A stretch of DNA of 64,000 nt. Source: Roseiarcus sp963794155. GTDB lineage: Bacteria; Pseudomonadota; Alphaproteobacteria; Rhizobiales; Beijerinckiaceae. Where the stretch lies: assembly GCA_963794155.1 (NCBI GenBank), contig CAWCCX010000016.1:248001-312000 (forward strand), in the 5' to 3' direction. Positions 27,881-36,864 of the stretch are shown here, one piece after another; the stretch's first letter is position 1; every line of letters begins with the position of its first letter. Both the position numbers and the translations under genes were made by a program. Below the pieces are notes generated by a model. It had not been told where the DNA came from and did no database searches. It was given only the letters and a program-made list of their open reading frames with translations.

Positions 27881-29344
27881 TTACTTGATGCGACCGGCTT
27901 CGCGCAGCGTCTTATCCTGGAATGCGGCGATCGTGTCCAACGCCTCCTTGGCGCTGACCTGGCCGGTGATCGCCTTGTCGATCTGCTCCTGCTGTTCGGT
28001 CAGCAGGGGGAAGAACTCCGGAATGTGCCAGACGTCCTTCTGCCACCGATAATTATCGAGGTAAGCCCGGTTGTAGGGCGCCCACGTCGCGTAGGCTGGA
28101 TCATCCATCACGCTCAGCAGACCGGACTGACCGCCAGCCTTGACGAAGTTGATCTGGACGGGCTTGGACTCCCACCATTTCACGATATCGAGAGCCTCCT
28201 TGATCACCTCATCGCTGTTCCAAGTCGTTAGCACGAAGGGCTGACCGCCGATGTTCGACCAGCGGACGATCGAGCCGTCGGGCGCGCGAGTCCCCGGGGG
28301 CTCCGAGAAACCGGTCTTATCCGACACTTTCGACAGTTTCGGATTGATGACTGGCCCCATCACGCCGACCCAGTCGACGATCGCCGCCACCTTGCCCTGC
28401 ATGTAGAGATCCTGGACGACGAAAATGTCCATCTGCCCGGTCTTGGCGACCGGCGGCATGTACTTCTCCAAGCTCAGGTAGTGCTCGAACGCCTTGACCG
28501 CCTTGTCGGAATTCACGACGCCGAGCGCCGGCTTGGTGGCAGTTTCGTCCCAAATGTCGCCGCCGGCCTCCCAGATAAAGCCGTTCAGCTGCATCGAGGA
28601 GAAGTCATACGGCTTCCCCATCTGATAGGCGATGCCGTAGAAATCATCGTCAGCCACGCCGTCGCCGAGCTTGTCGCCCTTCTTGCGTTGGAAGAACTTC
28701 CCGATATTCTCAAAGCGGCCCCAGTCCACGTCCTCCCATTCATTATAGTAGCAAGGCAGGACCTGATTGAACTGCTTCTTGAAATTCGCCCGTTCCGTGG
28801 GATTGCAGAACAGATCCTTCCTGAAAGCGGTGACCAGATTGTCGGGGAATTGCGGGAACCCGTAATAATTCGTGGATTTGTACGGATAGGAAGATGAAGT
28901 CGAGAGCAGGACCGGGTGCAAGTCCGCAATGACAGCCTGCAATTCCGGATCAGCGTCGATATATTTGTTTAGCTTGAGGTAGTGGCCGCCCTCGACGAAA
29001 TCGCCCAGCCACTGGCTGTCGGTGACGATCATCTGGTACTTCTTCTCTCCTGACGAGAGCGAAGCCGCCACGCGCTGATAGAAGCTGCCCCAAGGAATGA
29101 AGTCGATGACCAACTTCACGTTGTTGCCCGACTTCGCCTTATAGGTCTTGTCGAACTCCTCCTGCATGAAGCGGGTCGGCAGCCAGTCTGGCGCCGCCAT
29201 GTTGATGACGATGTCCTTGGCGCTCGCGGGAACCGGCGCGAGCGCCGTCCCCATTAATGCGCCGGCGGCAGCCAATGCCGCAACCGATACTTTAACCACT
29301 CCCATCACCTGTTTCCTCCCTGTTGCACTTGCTGCTTTCTTCAC
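27881..29344 (-). CDS. Extracellular solute-binding protein (family 1)
   Basis: The 487-residue protein has a long signal peptide ending PASA before KDIVINM. The body is a sugar-binding ABC receptor: SFYQRVAASLSSGEKKYQMI, WEDVDWGRFENIGKFF, a hinge-like YMQGKVAAIVDWVGVMGP, and GGQSGLLSVMDD. It would capture the substrate in the periplasm. It lies 28 bp after the first ATPase gene and before two permeases. Being in one operon with dihydroxyacetone kinase suggests a polyol or triose-yielding substrate, an inference. Confidence 0.9.
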   Translation of the reverse strand: MKKAASATGRKQVMGVVKVSVAALAAAGALMGTALAPVPASAKDIVINMAAPDWLPTRFMQEEFDKTYKAKSGNNVKLVIDFIPWGSFYQRVAASLSSGEKKYQMIVTDSQWLGDFVEGGHYLKLNKYIDADPELQAVIADLHPVLLSTSSSYPYKSTNYYGFPQFPDNLVTAFRKDLFCNPTERANFKKQFNQVLPCYYNEWEDVDWGRFENIGKFFQRKKGDKLGDGVADDDFYGIAYQMGKPYDFSSMQLNGFIWEAGGDIWDETATKPALGVVNSDKAVKAFEHYLSLEKYMPPVAKTGQMDIFVVQDLYMQGKVAAIVDWVGVMGPVINPKLSKVSDKTGFSEPPGTRAPDGSIVRWSNIGGQPFVLTTWNSDEVIKEALDIVKWWESKPVQINFVKAGGQSGLLSVMDDPAYATWAPYNRAYLDNYRWQKDVWHIPEFFPLLTEQQEQIDKAITGQVSAKEALDTIAAFQDKTLREAGRIK

Positions 29345-29372
29345 ACGCCTTCTCTGAGCGCTCTTCGACGCT

Positions 29373-30506
29373 TCAGTTCGCCGCGTTCGCCCCGTCGCGA
29401 CGAATGGCCGTACCTGTTTCCTGGGCGAAAAGACAAAGATCGTCGCTCCTCAATGCGCAGTTGATCGACGCGTCACTGGCAATGCCAAAAGCGCGCTCCT
29501 GCGGCAGGACCATCCTCAAGCGTTGACCGGCGCCCGCAACGATATCGAGGATCGTCACGTCGCCGAGCGGCTCGGTCAGGAAAACCTGGGCAGGAAATCG
29601 GGGTCCGAACCCGGACTGAACTGACGGGCCGACAGGCTCGATCGCCTGAGGGCGGACTCCGACCATGAGTTTCGCGCCCGGCGCAAAGTCGCGCAAGCTC
29701 ATCGCCCACGGCGCGGCGTCAACGTCGACAAACGGCAATTCGAGCGTCCGCCTGCCCGGCGCCTCCTTGAGGGTCGCCGCGACCAAATTGATCGGCGGAT
29801 CGCCGACAAGCGAGGCGACGAATTCATCGCGCGGCTCCGAATACAGGGCTTGAGGCGCGCCGATCTGGACAATGCGGCCCTCCCTCAACACGCCGATCCG
29901 ATGACCCATGCTGAGCGCTTCAAGCTGGTCGGGCGTGGCGTAGATCATCGTCGTATCGCCCAACTCGCGATGCAGCCGCTTGAATTCGGCGCGGGTGTCG
30001 TGTCGCAACTTGGCGTCAAGGTTGGTGAGCGGTTCGTCCAGCAGCAAAAGCTTGGGCCGCCGGATGAGCGCCCGGCCGATCGCGCACCGCTGTTGTTCGC
30101 CGCCGCTCAAAGTGTTCGGCTTGCGCGCGAGCGCATGCGAAAGACGCAACATCTCGGCGATCTCTCCGACCCGCTTCTTGATTTCTCCGGCGGGCGTGCG
30201 CGCCTCCCGCAAGGGATAGGCGAGATTCTCGAAAGTCGACAAGTGCGGATAGAGCGCAAAGGTCTGGAACACCATCGCCGTGTCGCGCGCGCGCACCGGG
30301 ATGTCGGCGACGTCGCGGCCGTCCAGCAGCACCTCGCCGCTGTCGGCGCGCTCGATTCCCGCGATAATGCGCAACAGCGTCGTCTTGCCGGCGCCGCTCG
30401 GGCCGAGGATCGCAAAAAACTCACCGGGCTCAGCGGCAAAACTCGCGCCGCGCAATGCGTCGACCGCTCCAAACCGTTTGCGAACGTCGTTGATGGTCAA
30501 CTGCAT
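29373..30506 (-). CDS. Sugar-type ABC transporter ATPase (MalK/UgpC-like)
   Basis: The 377-residue ATPase has Walker A LGPSGAGKTTLLRI, the signature LSGGEQQRCAIGRAL and Walker B LLLLDEPLTNLDAKL, then a C-terminal regulatory OB-like domain. The switch position reads MIYATPDQLEAL, where most relatives have a His (VTHDQ); Thr/Pro replaces it, which may affect turnover. It is the first gene of the minus-strand operon, with a divergent permease pair on the other side of a 300-bp promoter region. Confidence 0.9.
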   Translation of the reverse strand: MQLTINDVRKRFGAVDALRGASFAAEPGEFFAILGPSGAGKTTLLRIIAGIERADSGEVLLDGRDVADIPVRARDTAMVFQTFALYPHLSTFENLAYPLREARTPAGEIKKRVGEIAEMLRLSHALARKPNTLSGGEQQRCAIGRALIRRPKLLLLDEPLTNLDAKLRHDTRAEFKRLHRELGDTTMIYATPDQLEALSMGHRIGVLREGRIVQIGAPQALYSEPRDEFVASLVGDPPINLVAATLKEAPGRRTLELPFVDVDAAPWAMSLRDFAPGAKLMVGVRPQAIEPVGPSVQSGFGPRFPAQVFLTEPLGDVTILDIVAGAGQRLRMVLPQERAFGIASDASINCALRSDDLCLFAQETGTAIRRDGANAAN

Positions 30507-30612
30507 CGCCCGGACCCTTGCGCCTCAACTCCCAGTGCGGTCGACGTTCTAAGGCCGTTGAACTCGACCCCGCCAACTCTGAACGAAGCGCGCCATTGCG
30601 CTTCGTTGTCTA

Positions 30613-30623
30613 GTTTAGTAAAC
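30613..30623. promoter_or_regulatory. GTTTAGTAAAC palindrome, candidate operator
   Basis: This 11-bp perfect dyad lies in the divergent promoter region between the ABC ATPase and the second permease pair. A related half-site, ATTAAAC, follows at 30631-30637. DeoR- and LacI-type sugar regulators bind AT-rich dyads of this kind, but no such regulator is encoded in the window. Confidence 0.45.
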
Positions 30624-30677
30624 ATGGATTATTAAACAAAGCAACAAGAAAATTCGCGCGCCCGAACCCCTTTCGCT

Positions 30678-30701
30678 CGGGCCCGGAGCCCGGGCCCGGA
30701 G
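30678..30701. repeat. Tandem GC-rich unit CGGGCCCGGAG (two copies)
   Basis: CGGGCCCGGAG occurs at 30678-30688 and 30691-30701. The core GGGCCC is self-complementary, so the region could form a very stable hairpin in the 5' leader of the permease mRNA. Confidence 0.5.
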
Positions 30702-30803
30702 TTTGTGGCGAAGTCGCCGTCAGTGTGGACTTTGGCGCGGTTGGTCCCTTAGGCTGCTACGCCACTCGTGAAGAAGTCAATAGCCGGTACAGGGAGGAGC
30801 GGT

Positions 30804-31736
30804 TTGAGCACCGTGACGCTGAGCGTCGCCCCGAACATCTCCGACCGCCGAAAAGAGCAGCTCCTTGGCGCCAGCGCTGCCCCTTTTATCGCGCCGGCGC
30901 TGGCGGTCCTATGCCTGATCAACGTGCTGCCGTTTCTTTGGTCGATCGGCATTTCGTTCTTCCATTTTCGCGCCGATCGGCTCAACACTCCGCCGCGCTT
31001 CCTATGGTTCGGCAATTATCTCAACTTGATCGGCGATCCCGACGTTTGGGAGCACTTCACCAACACGGGAATCATGATCGCCTCCAGCGTTTCGATCCAG
31101 ATTGTGATCGGCGGCCTGTTGGCCTTTCTGCTCTATCGACCCTTTCCTGGGCGTCGTCTGGTGATGATGCTCGTGCTCACGCCGATGCTGCTCTCGACGG
31201 TCGCCGTCGGCACGTTTTTCAGCCTGTTTTACGATCCGACGTTCGGCATCGTGAGCGCGTTGGCGCGACCGTTCACCGGCGCAGCGTTTGCGCCGCTGGG
31301 CACGCCATTTTCGGCGATGACGAGCCTGGTCGTGGCCGATGCGTGGATGTGGTCGCCATTCGTCATGATGCTGCTGCTGGCCGGCCTGGACGGCGTCCCC
31401 CCCTATCTGCTCGAGGCCGCGGAAATCGATCGGGCCTCTCGCTGGCGGCGGTTCTGGACCGTGACTTTCCCGGCCATCCGCGGCGTCCTCCTCCTCGCGC
31501 TCCTATTCCGGACGATAGAATCCTTCAACATGTTCGACCTTATTTACACGATTACCAACGGCGGCCCCGGCGTGTCGACGGAGAGCGTATCAACCGAAAT
31601 ATACGACACCGCGTTCGTCCTTTTCGAGTCGGGACGGGCCTCAGCCCTAGGCAACCTCAGCGTATTCGTCGTCATCGTCCTCACCCGAGTTTATTTCCAT
31701 GCGATCCGATTGCGCCGGGAGGCGGCTGATGCGTGA
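30804..31736 (+). CDS. ABC sugar transporter permease (MalF-type, second set)
   Basis: I chose a TTG start at 30804 because GGAGG (30793-30797) lies six bases upstream; a GTG at 30768 is possible. The 310-residue protein has six membrane helices and the EAA loop EAAEIDRASRWRRFWTVTFP. It is paralogous to the permease at 26803. No binding protein or ATPase gene follows on this strand, so it may share those of the divergent operon. Confidence 0.85.
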   Translation: MSTVTLSVAPNISDRRKEQLLGASAAPFIAPALAVLCLINVLPFLWSIGISFFHFRADRLNTPPRFLWFGNYLNLIGDPDVWEHFTNTGIMIASSVSIQIVIGGLLAFLLYRPFPGRRLVMMLVLTPMLLSTVAVGTFFSLFYDPTFGIVSALARPFTGAAFAPLGTPFSAMTSLVVADAWMWSPFVMMLLLAGLDGVPPYLLEAAEIDRASRWRRFWTVTFPAIRGVLLLALLFRTIESFNMFDLIYTITNGGPGVSTESVSTEIYDTAFVLFESGRASALGNLSVFVVIVLTRVYFHAIRLRREAADA

Positions 31737-32604
31737 CGAACTGTCGCTGGCCGCGAGAGGCTCCGCCGACTGGAAGCGCACGACCGTCGCCACCTCGGTC
31801 GGTTTGGTTTATTTTTTTCCGGTCATCTGGATGATTCTCGCAGCCTTCAAGACGCGTCAGGACGCCCTCGCGACGCCGCCAAAATTGTTCTTTACGCCAA
31901 CGTTTGAACATTTCTGGGCGTCGTTCCATAGGGTGTCCGCCGACGGCCAGCGGGTGGTCGATTCTGGGCTCGCGCGCAATTTCGCCAACAGCATTTGCAT
32001 TTCACTGATCAGCGTCGCGCTCGCGCTCCTCTTGGGCGCGATCGCGGCCTACGGTTTCGCGCGGCTCCGTCTGGCGGGTCGCGACTATTATATGTTTTAT
32101 ATCCTCGTCCTTCGAATGGTCCCGCCGATCACGGCGATCGTGCCGCTCTACTTCCTGTTCCGGGTTACCGGGCTCGGCGGCGGGTATGTGGCGATCATAG
32201 CGGTCTACACCGCGTTCAATCTTCCATTCGCTATTTGGATGCTGAAGAGTTTCATCGACGAACTGCACCGGCCGATCGAAGAAGCGGCCCGACTTGACGG
32301 CAGTTCGCATCTCAAAATCCTCCTGCGAATATGTCTGCCGCAGATGCGCGCCGGATTCGCGGCGACAGCGATCATCGCATTTATCTTCACCTGGAACGAC
32401 TTTCTGTTCAGCCTTCTGTTGACGAGCGTCGACACCCGGACCGTTCCTGTGGCGATGACGCGCGTCGTCGGCGCCGATGTCGGCGTCGACTGGGGAGTCT
32501 TCGCCGCGATCGGCACGATCTACCTCCTGCCGGTTCTGCTCATTGCTTTTTTTCTCCAAGGCCAGCTTCTGCGCGGCGTCACCTTCGGCACGGTGCCGCG
32601 CTAG
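31729..32604 (+). CDS. ABC sugar transporter permease (MalG-type, second set)
   Basis: The ATG at 31729 has GGGAGG nearby and overlaps the previous gene by 8 bp. The 291-residue permease has six membrane helices and the loop EEAARLDGSSHLKILLRICLP. It is paralogous to 25926-26801, sharing FTWNDFLFSLLLTSVDTRTV-type sequence. It is convergent with the GH3 gene, whose end lies 16 bp away. Confidence 0.88.
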   Translation: MRDELSLAARGSADWKRTTVATSVGLVYFFPVIWMILAAFKTRQDALATPPKLFFTPTFEHFWASFHRVSADGQRVVDSGLARNFANSICISLISVALALLLGAIAAYGFARLRLAGRDYYMFYILVLRMVPPITAIVPLYFLFRVTGLGGGYVAIIAVYTAFNLPFAIWMLKSFIDELHRPIEEAARLDGSSHLKILLRICLPQMRAGFAATAIIAFIFTWNDFLFSLLLTSVDTRTVPVAMTRVVGADVGVDWGVFAAIGTIYLLPVLLIAFFLQGQLLRGVTFGTVPR

Positions 32605-32620
32605 AGACGCTTGGACGCCC

Positions 32621-34756
32621 CTACGACGCCAAGTCTATGACTTCGGTCACGAGACCGGCTGGATCGGCGCTTTGGCCGACATGGATCTGAAACCGCCCAG
32701 GCTCGAGGACCGGAGCGAGATTCGGGCCAATGAACGAAAGATCGCTCGCGGACAGGCGCCATATCGCCCGCCCGTGCTCCCGACCCCGGAGCGCGATCTT
32801 GCGGACGCCCTTCAGCTCCAAGAGCGGCGGCGCGACGCTGGCGACCAAGTCTCGAATGAACAGGAACAGCGTCGCTTCGCCGTCAAGCTCGCTATCGTTG
32901 CGGACTGTGACCGAGACTTCGAAGTCCTCGCCCGCCCTCACCCTGTTTGGATCACAACGCAGGTCGAGGAGCGCGAAGCGGCTGTATGAAAGCCCGTGAC
33001 CAAAGGGAAATTGCGGCGTCGCCGGGACATCGAGATACGAACTCGAGTAATGCTCGCCCACTTTTGTCGGCCGGCCGGTCGGGCGCTGGCGGTAGAAGAT
33101 CGGGATCTGTCCGACCTCGCGCGGCCAACTCAGCGGCAATCTTCCGGTCGGATTGAAGCCCCCGGTCAACACGTCGGCGATGGCATGTCCGGCTTCATTG
33201 CCGAGAAACCAGGCGGCGAGGACGGCGTCGGCCCGTTCGAACAGCCATGACAGCGTCAGCGGACGGCCTGAAGACAGCACGACGACGACCGGCCTACCGA
33301 GGTCGAAGACCGCCTCGGCGAGCTCGCGCTGACGCCCGGGCAGCCCGAGATCGGCTCGACTCGCCGCTTCTCCGCTCATCGACGCGGCTTCGCCGAGGCA
33401 GAGCACGACGACTTCGGCCTCGGCGCAGAGACCGACCGCAGCGGAAATCCCATCCGTATCTTGTCCCGCGATCTCGACGCCAGCCGCGTGATCGATGCGG
33501 CAGAGCGGCAGAGCGGCTTCAAGTCCCTGGAGAATGGACACGGGGTCCCGAGCGCGACCCGCGGACGCCCACGGCCCCAGCATCTCGGCCGGCGCCGAGG
33601 CCAGGGGGCCGATCAGGGCGATTCGCTTCATCTCGGGCGAAAGGGGCAATATGGCGGTGCGTCGCGTCAGCAGCACGATCGCCCGCCGCGCCGCCTCGCG
33701 CGCCAGTTCGCGCCGCTCCGTATCTCTCGCGCCGTGCGGCCAGGCCGAGCCACGCCGGTAGGGGTCGTCGAAGAGGCCGAGACGCTCTTTCAGCGTCAGC
33801 ACCCGCCGCACGCTGGCGTCGATCGCGATCATTGTCACGAGGCGGCGCTTAAGCGCCTCAGGCAAGCCGCGGACGTAGGCGTTGCTGAACATGTCAATGT
33901 CGACGCCGGCGTTGAGAGCCAGCGCGGCCGCCTCGACGGCATCCGCCGCCACGCCATGGTTCATGAGTTCCGCGACTGCGTTGTAGTCGCTGATCAACAC
34001 GCCCTCGAAGCCAAGTTCCCTCCGCAGCCAACCATGCAGCAACGGAGCGTTGGCGGTCATCGGCACGCCTGCAAGATCGATGAAAGCCGGCATGACCGCC
34101 GCCGTGCCCGCGGCGACGGCGGCGGAAAACGGCGGCAGGTAGATCTCGCGCAGCGTTCTTTCGGACGCGTCGACCGAGGCGTATTCGCGCCCGGCGGTGA
34201 CGGCGCCATAGGCGCAAAAATGCTTGGCCGTGGCCGCGAGGCTGTCGGCGGCGGCAAGGTCGCGGCCCTGAAAGCCGAGCGTCTTGGCGGCGGCCATTTG
34301 CGAAGCCACCCAGGTATCTTCGCCTGGGCCTTCGACAATGCGTCCCCAGCGCGGGTCGCGCGCCACGTCAAGCATCGGCGCAAAGGTGAGGGCGACGCCG
34401 TCCTGCGTCGCCTCCTCCGCCGCGGCGCGCGCCGTTTTCTCCCAAAGGTCGGGAGAAAACAGGCAGGCCTCCGCCAAGGGAACGGGAAATATCGTGCGGT
34501 GGCCGTGGATGACGTCGAGGCCAAGCAGGAGAGGGACGCCGAGGCGGGATTCTTCCACCGCGAGGCGCTGGATGGCATGGACCTCGTCCGCGCCCCAGTG
34601 ATTGAGCAGGCTTCCAATCCGCCCCGCCCGAATCCCCTCGTGGATGTCGCCCAGCTGGCCGGGGCCGGTGATCGCCAGGGTGGACGCGACCATGTTCAGC
34701 TGACCGATCTTTTCCTCGATCGTCATCGCTGCGAGCAGCGTATCGATGCGTCCCAT
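32621..34756 (-). CDS. Glycoside hydrolase family 3 beta-glucosidase
   Basis: From the ATG at 34754-34756 the protein has 711 residues. It has the GH3 TIM barrel with the catalytic nucleophile Asp in GFEGVLISDYNAVAEL, the alpha/beta sandwich with the likely acid/base Glu in SMSGEAASRADLGLPG, and a C-terminal fibronectin-III-like domain (FEVSVTVRNDSELDGEATL). No signal peptide is seen with this start, so it probably acts in the cytoplasm on imported oligosaccharides. It lies next to the sugar permeases and near a GH94 phosphorylase, which suggests beta-linked gluco-oligosaccharides. Confidence 0.9.
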   Translation of the reverse strand: MGRIDTLLAAMTIEEKIGQLNMVASTLAITGPGQLGDIHEGIRAGRIGSLLNHWGADEVHAIQRLAVEESRLGVPLLLGLDVIHGHRTIFPVPLAEACLFSPDLWEKTARAAAEEATQDGVALTFAPMLDVARDPRWGRIVEGPGEDTWVASQMAAAKTLGFQGRDLAAADSLAATAKHFCAYGAVTAGREYASVDASERTLREIYLPPFSAAVAAGTAAVMPAFIDLAGVPMTANAPLLHGWLRRELGFEGVLISDYNAVAELMNHGVAADAVEAAALALNAGVDIDMFSNAYVRGLPEALKRRLVTMIAIDASVRRVLTLKERLGLFDDPYRRGSAWPHGARDTERRELAREAARRAIVLLTRRTAILPLSPEMKRIALIGPLASAPAEMLGPWASAGRARDPVSILQGLEAALPLCRIDHAAGVEIAGQDTDGISAAVGLCAEAEVVVLCLGEAASMSGEAASRADLGLPGRQRELAEAVFDLGRPVVVVLSSGRPLTLSWLFERADAVLAAWFLGNEAGHAIADVLTGGFNPTGRLPLSWPREVGQIPIFYRQRPTGRPTKVGEHYSSSYLDVPATPQFPFGHGLSYSRFALLDLRCDPNRVRAGEDFEVSVTVRNDSELDGEATLFLFIRDLVASVAPPLLELKGVRKIALRGREHGRAIWRLSASDLSFIGPNLAPVLEPGRFQIHVGQSADPAGLVTEVIDLAS

Positions 34757-34939
34757 GTCCTTGCCTTGCCGTGAGCCGCAAGCGGATGGCCTCGACCGGA
34801 CATCTATCTTAGACCAGAAATCGGCTTGGCAAGGAGCGCCCCCCGAGTAAAACGGCCGTCCCTTCGGGATACGCAGCGTCCGCAAGACGACCTGGCCGGA
34901 TCATGCGAGAATGGGCGCGGGGGAGACGGATCGAATTCG

Positions 34940-36769
34940 ATGGCGCAGCAATCAACTCAACCACCAGACGACCCGGCAAGCGCCGACAAGGCGACGCTGA
35001 GCGGTCTTTTTTCCGATTTCCTGTGGATGGCCGCAGGCTTCTGGGCCTCACCCCAGCGCAACAAGCTCATAGGGTTAGGCGGCGCGCTCGTCGCGGTCGT
35101 GGGCGCGACGGCCTACATGCAGATCAGGCTCAATTCCTGGAACCGCCCATTCTACAATGCGCTGACCAACAAGGATATGCCGGGCTTCCTCTCACAGCTG
35201 GTGGTCTTCGGCGAGCTGGCGGGAATACTCCTCGTCCTCAACGTCGCGCAGATGTGGCTCAACCAGACCTCCAAAGTTGTGCTGCGCCAGGGCCTGGTCG
35301 ACGATCTCCTGAACGAATGGCTCAAGCCGAAGCGGGCCTTTCGCCTGTCGAATTCAGGCGTCATCGGCGCCAACCCGGACCAGCGCCTTCAGGCTGACGC
35401 GCAGCACCTGACCGATCTTTCAACGGACTTGGGCATTGGCCTGCTGCAATCGAGTCTTCTTCTGTTGTTGTTTGTCGGCGTCCTTTGGGGACTCTCGCGG
35501 GGCGAGTTCCTGCCTTTGGCCGGTCGCGACTTCTCCCCGCCCGGCTATCTTGTGTGGTGCGCGCTTCTCTACGCCGGCGCCGCGTCCTATCTGAGCTGGC
35601 GGGTCGGCCGTCCGCTGATCGATCTCAATGCCGAGCACTATGCGCGAGAGGCCGAATTTCGTTTCGCGCTCGTGCGGATAAACGAGCACATCGACGGCAT
35701 CACCCTCTATGGCGGCGAAGCCGATGAGAGGAGGAGCCTCAACGGAGTTTTCGGCAGCGTGCTCGGCATTTCACGCCAGATTGTCAGCGCGGTTACGCGG
35801 CTGACGTGGATTACCGCCGGCTATGGCTGGTTTACGATCATAGCCCCGATCCTGGTCGCGGCCCCGGCCTATTTCCGCGGCACGATGAGCTTCGGCGAGC
35901 TCATGGTGATTGTCGGCGCTTTCAACCAAGTGCAAACGGCGCTTCGATGGTTCGTCGACAATTTCTCCAACCTCGCGGACTGGCGCGCGACGCTCCTGCG
36001 CGTGGCGAGGTTCCGCAAGGCAATCATGAAAATGGACAATCTCGGCGAGGCGACGAGCCGAATCCAATTTTCTGTGGCGGCGGAACCGTCGATCAAGATC
36101 GACGACCTTCACGTCGCTTCGCCCGCGGGCTGCGTGATGCTGAGCGAACCGCATGCGAACATGAATCCCAGCGAGCGCGTCCTGATCACCGGCGACAATG
36201 GCGAGCACAAAGCCGTGCTGTTTCGCGCCATCGGCGGCCTTTGGCCGTGGGGAAGCGGGCAAATTACCCATCCAGAGCGTCGCAGCATCATGTTCATGCC
36301 GGTCCGCGCCTATATCCCGCCCGGCACGCTCCGCGCGGCCGTGGCCTACCCCCACCCGACCGAGGACTATGACGCTCCCGCCATCGTCGATGCGCTCGCC
36401 GCTGTCGGACTCGAGCACCTCGGGCCCCACCTCGATAAGGAGGACCGATGGGACCGGGAGTTGACCGACAACGAGAAGCAATGCGTGGCTTTTGCCAGGG
36501 TCATCCTGCAGAGGCCGGGCTGGGTTGTCGTGAACGATGCGCTTGATGTCCTTGATCCAGAATCACGGATGCTCATCAGGTCGCTCTTCGAGGGTGAATA
36601 TGCCGATGTCGGCATGATCAATATTGGCCATGACCAGCCTGATAGCCCTTTCTACCCCCGCAAGCTGCATATCGTCCTGGACCCTCTCGGGGTGAAGTTC
36701 ACGCCCGAAAGCGAGCACGGGATCCCCGAGCCGTCGAATTCCGCGGCCGAATCTGTTTCGGCCGAATAG
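34940..36769 (+). CDS. ABC transporter of the YddA/SbmA-like family with degenerate ATPase domain
   Basis: The 609-residue fusion has an N-terminal membrane domain of the SbmA/BacA type (about residues 1-360; NSWNRPFYNALTNKDMPGF and FRFALVRINEHIDGITLYGG are typical) and a C-terminal nucleotide-binding domain. That domain is altered: Walker A reads GDNGEHKAV (the Ser/Thr after Lys is Ala), the signature reads LTDNEKQC, and Walker B ends VVVNDALDVLD where Asp-Glu is expected. ATP hydrolysis is doubtful. SbmA-like domains move peptides using proton gradients, so transport could be independent of ATP. The start at 34940 is the likely one; the frame is open upstream. Confidence 0.75.
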   Translation: MAQQSTQPPDDPASADKATLSGLFSDFLWMAAGFWASPQRNKLIGLGGALVAVVGATAYMQIRLNSWNRPFYNALTNKDMPGFLSQLVVFGELAGILLVLNVAQMWLNQTSKVVLRQGLVDDLLNEWLKPKRAFRLSNSGVIGANPDQRLQADAQHLTDLSTDLGIGLLQSSLLLLLFVGVLWGLSRGEFLPLAGRDFSPPGYLVWCALLYAGAASYLSWRVGRPLIDLNAEHYAREAEFRFALVRINEHIDGITLYGGEADERRSLNGVFGSVLGISRQIVSAVTRLTWITAGYGWFTIIAPILVAAPAYFRGTMSFGELMVIVGAFNQVQTALRWFVDNFSNLADWRATLLRVARFRKAIMKMDNLGEATSRIQFSVAAEPSIKIDDLHVASPAGCVMLSEPHANMNPSERVLITGDNGEHKAVLFRAIGGLWPWGSGQITHPERRSIMFMPVRAYIPPGTLRAAVAYPHPTEDYDAPAIVDALAAVGLEHLGPHLDKEDRWDRELTDNEKQCVAFARVILQRPGWVVVNDALDVLDPESRMLIRSLFEGEYADVGMINIGHDQPDSPFYPRKLHIVLDPLGVKFTPESEHGIPEPSNSAAESVSAE

Positions 36770-36864
36770 GGGGACGGGTGGCCGACCTAGCGGTCCCGGT
36801 TGGCGGCGAATCTGGCGCGGTTGCGCGTCGTGGCGGGTCGACGGCGCGCGGGCGCGAAGCCTAA

